Source: Bacteroidota bacterium
GTDB lineage: Bacteria > Bacteroidota > Bacteroidia > Chitinophagales > Chitinophagaceae
Length of the DNA: 24,556 nucleotides
Reading direction: 5' to 3'
Assembly: GCA_023433265.1 (NCBI GenBank)
Contig: JAEZDR010000006.1
Coordinates: 1-24,556, forward strand
This document shows positions 22,132 to 24,556 of this stretch, piece by piece; the first letter of the stretch is position 1, and each line of letters starts with the position of its first letter. The notes beneath the pieces are model-generated. The model did no database searches. It was given only the letters and a program-made list of their open reading frames with translations, and was not told the DNA's origin. The translations under genes were made by a program, and so were the position numbers.

Positions 22132-24556
22132 ATGCAAATTAATAGTATAAGGAGAGGAGTGCTTCTGCTTTTTTTCCTGGCCTTATTGTCGGGTGTACGT
22201 TCCCAGGTGAATACAGTGCAATTTGGAAAGAACCGTGTTCAGCATACAAAGTTTAAATGGAAGTTTTATCAAAGCGAAAATTTCAATACCTATTTTAACC
22301 AGGGTGGCCTTGAATTAGGAAAATATGTAACACAGCTGGCCGAAAGCGAGCTGCCGCAAATAGAGGACGCAGTAGAGTACTCGTTGCAACGAAAGGTGAG
22401 CCTCGTAATATATAATAGTTATGAGGATTACCGTCAAACAAACATTGGCCTGGAAACCGATATACAAAGTGCCGGCGGTGCTACCCGCCTGGTTAACAAT
22501 AAAATGCTATTGTATTTTGATGGCAACCATAACAACCTTCGTCGGCAGGTGAGAGAAGGTATTGCCCGCGTTTTAGTGGATAACATTCTTTTTGGTGACG
22601 ATATCGGTGAGTTTGCCAGCAACCAGGCGCTTCTTGACCTGCCACAGTGGTTGGTAGACGGGTACGTAACTTACATAGCAGAAAACTGGAGTACGGAAAA
22701 GGACGATCAACTGAAAAGTGCGATCATGGGTTCTACCTATAGAAACTTTTACCAGTTTGCCTTTGAAAGGCCACAACTTGCCGGGCACGCATTATGGCAT
22801 TACGTAGGCGAGAAATACAAAAAAGAAAATGTTACTTATTTTCTTTACCTGGCCCGCATATATAAAAACCTGAATACTGCATCGCAACGCATAACAAAAA
22901 AGAAATTCAAGGACTTACTCGCCGAGTTTATGGAGTTCCAGGAAACCCGGTATCAGAATGACATAAGACAAAGGAAAAATGCACCCCGCGGCCAACTAAC
23001 GGTAATGGAAGAGACCAAAAGGGGAAGAGATTATTACCGATTTGCAGTAAATCCCAATCGCCGCAGCAACGACTACGCGGTGGTGGAATTCAGGAATAAT
23101 GTGTACCGAGTGAACCTGATTGAAAACTTTGGCGATAAGCGAACCCTGCTAAAGTTCGGAGTAAAGACACTAGACCCAAGCATTAGCCCCAACTACCCTA
23201 TCCTTGCATGGGACAATAAAGGAAGCAGGCTACTCGTGATTTACTGGAAAGATGGCAAAACGCGTATGTTCGTATACGACCAGATAGCTCGTATAAAACG
23301 CTTTCAACAAGTAATAACCGGTTTTGACCAGATAATAGATGCTGGTTTTATGCTTGACGCAAACACCCTGTTACTTAGTGCAGTAAAAAATGGCCACACA
23401 GACATCTTTACATATAAAATAGACAGCGAAAAAATAGAGCAGATTACAAATGATGTATTTGATGACCTGGACCCCGTGTTTGTTTCGTTCCCTAACCGTA
23501 CCGGGATAATCTTTTCATCGAACAGGCCGGGTACAGACCAGGCGGTCTTGGACACTGCGATGCCAAGTAATAGCCGGTTTAACATATTCCTGGTGGATAT
23601 GTTGAATAAAGAATTCAGGCAGATAAGCCAGCTTACTGATATGAAGTTTGGCAACGCACGCTACCCGATGCCGTATAACATCAACCACTTTACTTTTGTT
23701 TCAGATGAAAACGGGATAGGCAACCGCTGGGCAGGATTCTTCAGAACCGAAAGGACCGGACTTGACACATTGTACCATGTGGGTGATGAGCTATTACGAA
23801 ACCCGACAAACCGCGAACTTGACTCCTCATTGAAAGCCTGGCAAAAAATGGAGCCCGATAGCATCAGTTATTTCCAGACCTACCGCGACTCTACCTATAC
23901 TTTCCCGATCACCAACTATCAAAGCAGCCTGATTGAAACCAGAATAGCCGGTGATGCGGGTGTAGTTTCGGAGTTAAGAAGAGAGGGCGATTTAAAAATG
24001 CTTTACAAACTGAAAGTAGATTCAATTGCCTTGCGGCGCCGTAATGTAAACGCCCGCCCTACTGATTTCCTGAAAAAGATAATGCAGAATGCACGCTCGC
24101 GGGAGAATGTTACCACTGTACAAAGGCAAGACACTGCAACGACAAAGAAAAAACAGTTTCAAAGCGAGTTTGAAGATGAAGAAAGTGCTGATGTTCCTGC
24201 CCCCAATAAAAACGATCAAGTACCCTCTTATTCTACAATAGTAGATGCTTCTGCTACCACACAGCGTTACCCTGTATTGCAAAAATCGAAACTGTTCGAC
24301 TACGGGCTGGCGTTCAATGCAGACTATGTAGTGAGTGGTGTTTCGAATAATATCCTTGTCAATCGTTTTCAGCCTTTCGCCGGTGGTGCCGGCCCTATAA
24401 GGCTAAACAACGGGAATGACCTGAACTGGACGTTTAGGGTGGGATCAAGTGATATTATGGAAGACATTAAAGTAGTGGGCGGGTTTAGGTTTGGAACAAG
24501 CCTTAGTGATAAAGATGTGTTCATTACCGTGATGAACTTCAGGAGAAGGATTGATT
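22132..24556 (+). CDS. TolB-like protein with degenerate peptidase-MA-like domain and start of an outer-membrane barrel, 3' truncated by window edge
   Basis: The frame runs open for 808 codons to the window end. The N-terminus MQINSIRRGVLLLFFLALLSG then VRSQ is a signal peptide. Residues ~40-190 resemble the peptidase MA-like gluzincin domain, but the place of HExxH reads REGIA (141-145) and the later P-x-W-x-x-E-G reads PQWLVDG (171-177), so zinc binding is lost. From ~290 to 520 there are TolB/PD40-like beta-propeller blades (RTLLKFGVKTLDPSISPNYP, FDDLDPVFVSFPN, GIIFSSNRPG). A charged linker follows, and from ~715 the alternating strands KSKLFDYGLAFNADYVV, then FRVGSSDIMEDIKVVGGFRFG, look like the start of an outer-membrane beta-barrel. 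AGGA precedes the ATG at 22132. Function is unknown; an outer-membrane scaffold or assembly role is an inference. Confidence 0.82.
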   Translation, partial: MQINSIRRGVLLLFFLALLSGVRSQVNTVQFGKNRVQHTKFKWKFYQSENFNTYFNQGGLELGKYVTQLAESELPQIEDAVEYSLQRKVSLVIYNSYEDYRQTNIGLETDIQSAGGATRLVNNKMLLYFDGNHNNLRRQVREGIARVLVDNILFGDDIGEFASNQALLDLPQWLVDGYVTYIAENWSTEKDDQLKSAIMGSTYRNFYQFAFERPQLAGHALWHYVGEKYKKENVTYFLYLARIYKNLNTASQRITKKKFKDLLAEFMEFQETRYQNDIRQRKNAPRGQLTVMEETKRGRDYYRFAVNPNRRSNDYAVVEFRNNVYRVNLIENFGDKRTLLKFGVKTLDPSISPNYPILAWDNKGSRLLVIYWKDGKTRMFVYDQIARIKRFQQVITGFDQIIDAGFMLDANTLLLSAVKNGHTDIFTYKIDSEKIEQITNDVFDDLDPVFVSFPNRTGIIFSSNRPGTDQAVLDTAMPSNSRFNIFLVDMLNKEFRQISQLTDMKFGNARYPMPYNINHFTFVSDENGIGNRWAGFFRTERTGLDTLYHVGDELLRNPTNRELDSSLKAWQKMEPDSISYFQTYRDSTYTFPITNYQSSLIETRIAGDAGVVSELRREGDLKMLYKLKVDSIALRRRNVNARPTDFLKKIMQNARSRENVTTVQRQDTATTKKKQFQSEFEDEESADVPAPNKNDQVPSYSTIVDASATTQRYPVLQKSKLFDYGLAFNADYVVSGVSNNILVNRFQPFAGGAGPIRLNNGNDLNWTFRVGSSDIMEDIKVVGGFRFGTSLSDKDVFITVMNFRRRID

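Overview
The window looks like a chromosomal segment of a Bacteroidota bacterium, most likely of the Chitinophagaceae/Sphingobacteriia type. This rests on gene content: a BatB/BatC pair, a DUF4382 lipoprotein, Bacteroidota-style M23 and TolB-like/beta-barrel proteins, and a two-lipoyl pyruvate dehydrogenase E2. Candidate promoters also resemble the Bacteroidota TTTG / TAnnTTTG type rather than sigma-70 boxes. I saw no rRNA, tRNA, insertion sequence, phage gene or CRISPR array. Most of the window is housekeeping or cell-envelope DNA. The family assignment comes from recognition only; no search was run.

Layout, left to right. At 1-1380 are the C-terminal part of a penicillin-acylase-family hydrolase (cut by the window edge) and a four-helix membrane protein. 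A HAD phosphatase-like gene (1377-1973, minus) converges on them. A single-domain response regulator (2454-2828) and a DUF4382 lipoprotein (3167-3955, minus) follow, with an 11-bp-periodic repeat between them. The E2 gene (4315-6003) ends at a bidirectional terminator facing an L,D-transpeptidase (6068-6583, minus). That gene is divergent from a class D beta-lactamase (6775-7578), which is followed by batB-like and batC-like genes (7631-9246). CarB, present only as its N-terminal half (9266-10909, minus), is divergent from an M23 peptidase gene that carries a one-base frameshift (11042-12837). Then come a Bcp/PrxQ peroxiredoxin, pyrH, gmk and an HSDL2-type SDR (12818-15634, all plus). On the minus strand mfd, a DUF502 membrane protein and serC form a compact run (20819 to 15637). 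Upstream of mfd lies a second 11-bp-periodic array. The window closes with a small acidic unknown protein, an MBL-fold hydrolase (both minus) and a large TolB-like protein with the start of an outer-membrane barrel, cut by the right edge.

Themes. Pyrimidine and nucleotide metabolism (carB half, pyrH, gmk) is interleaved with envelope functions (M23, L,D-transpeptidase, beta-lactamase, Bat proteins, barrel protein). The items most worth a second look are the M23 frameshift, the half-length CarB, the HAD enzyme whose nucleophile Asp is Glu, the degenerate peptidase motif in the TolB-like protein, the divergent L,D-transpeptidase/class D beta-lactamase pair, and the two intergenic 11-bp-phased arrays. 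I found no clear multi-gene system that I would call new.
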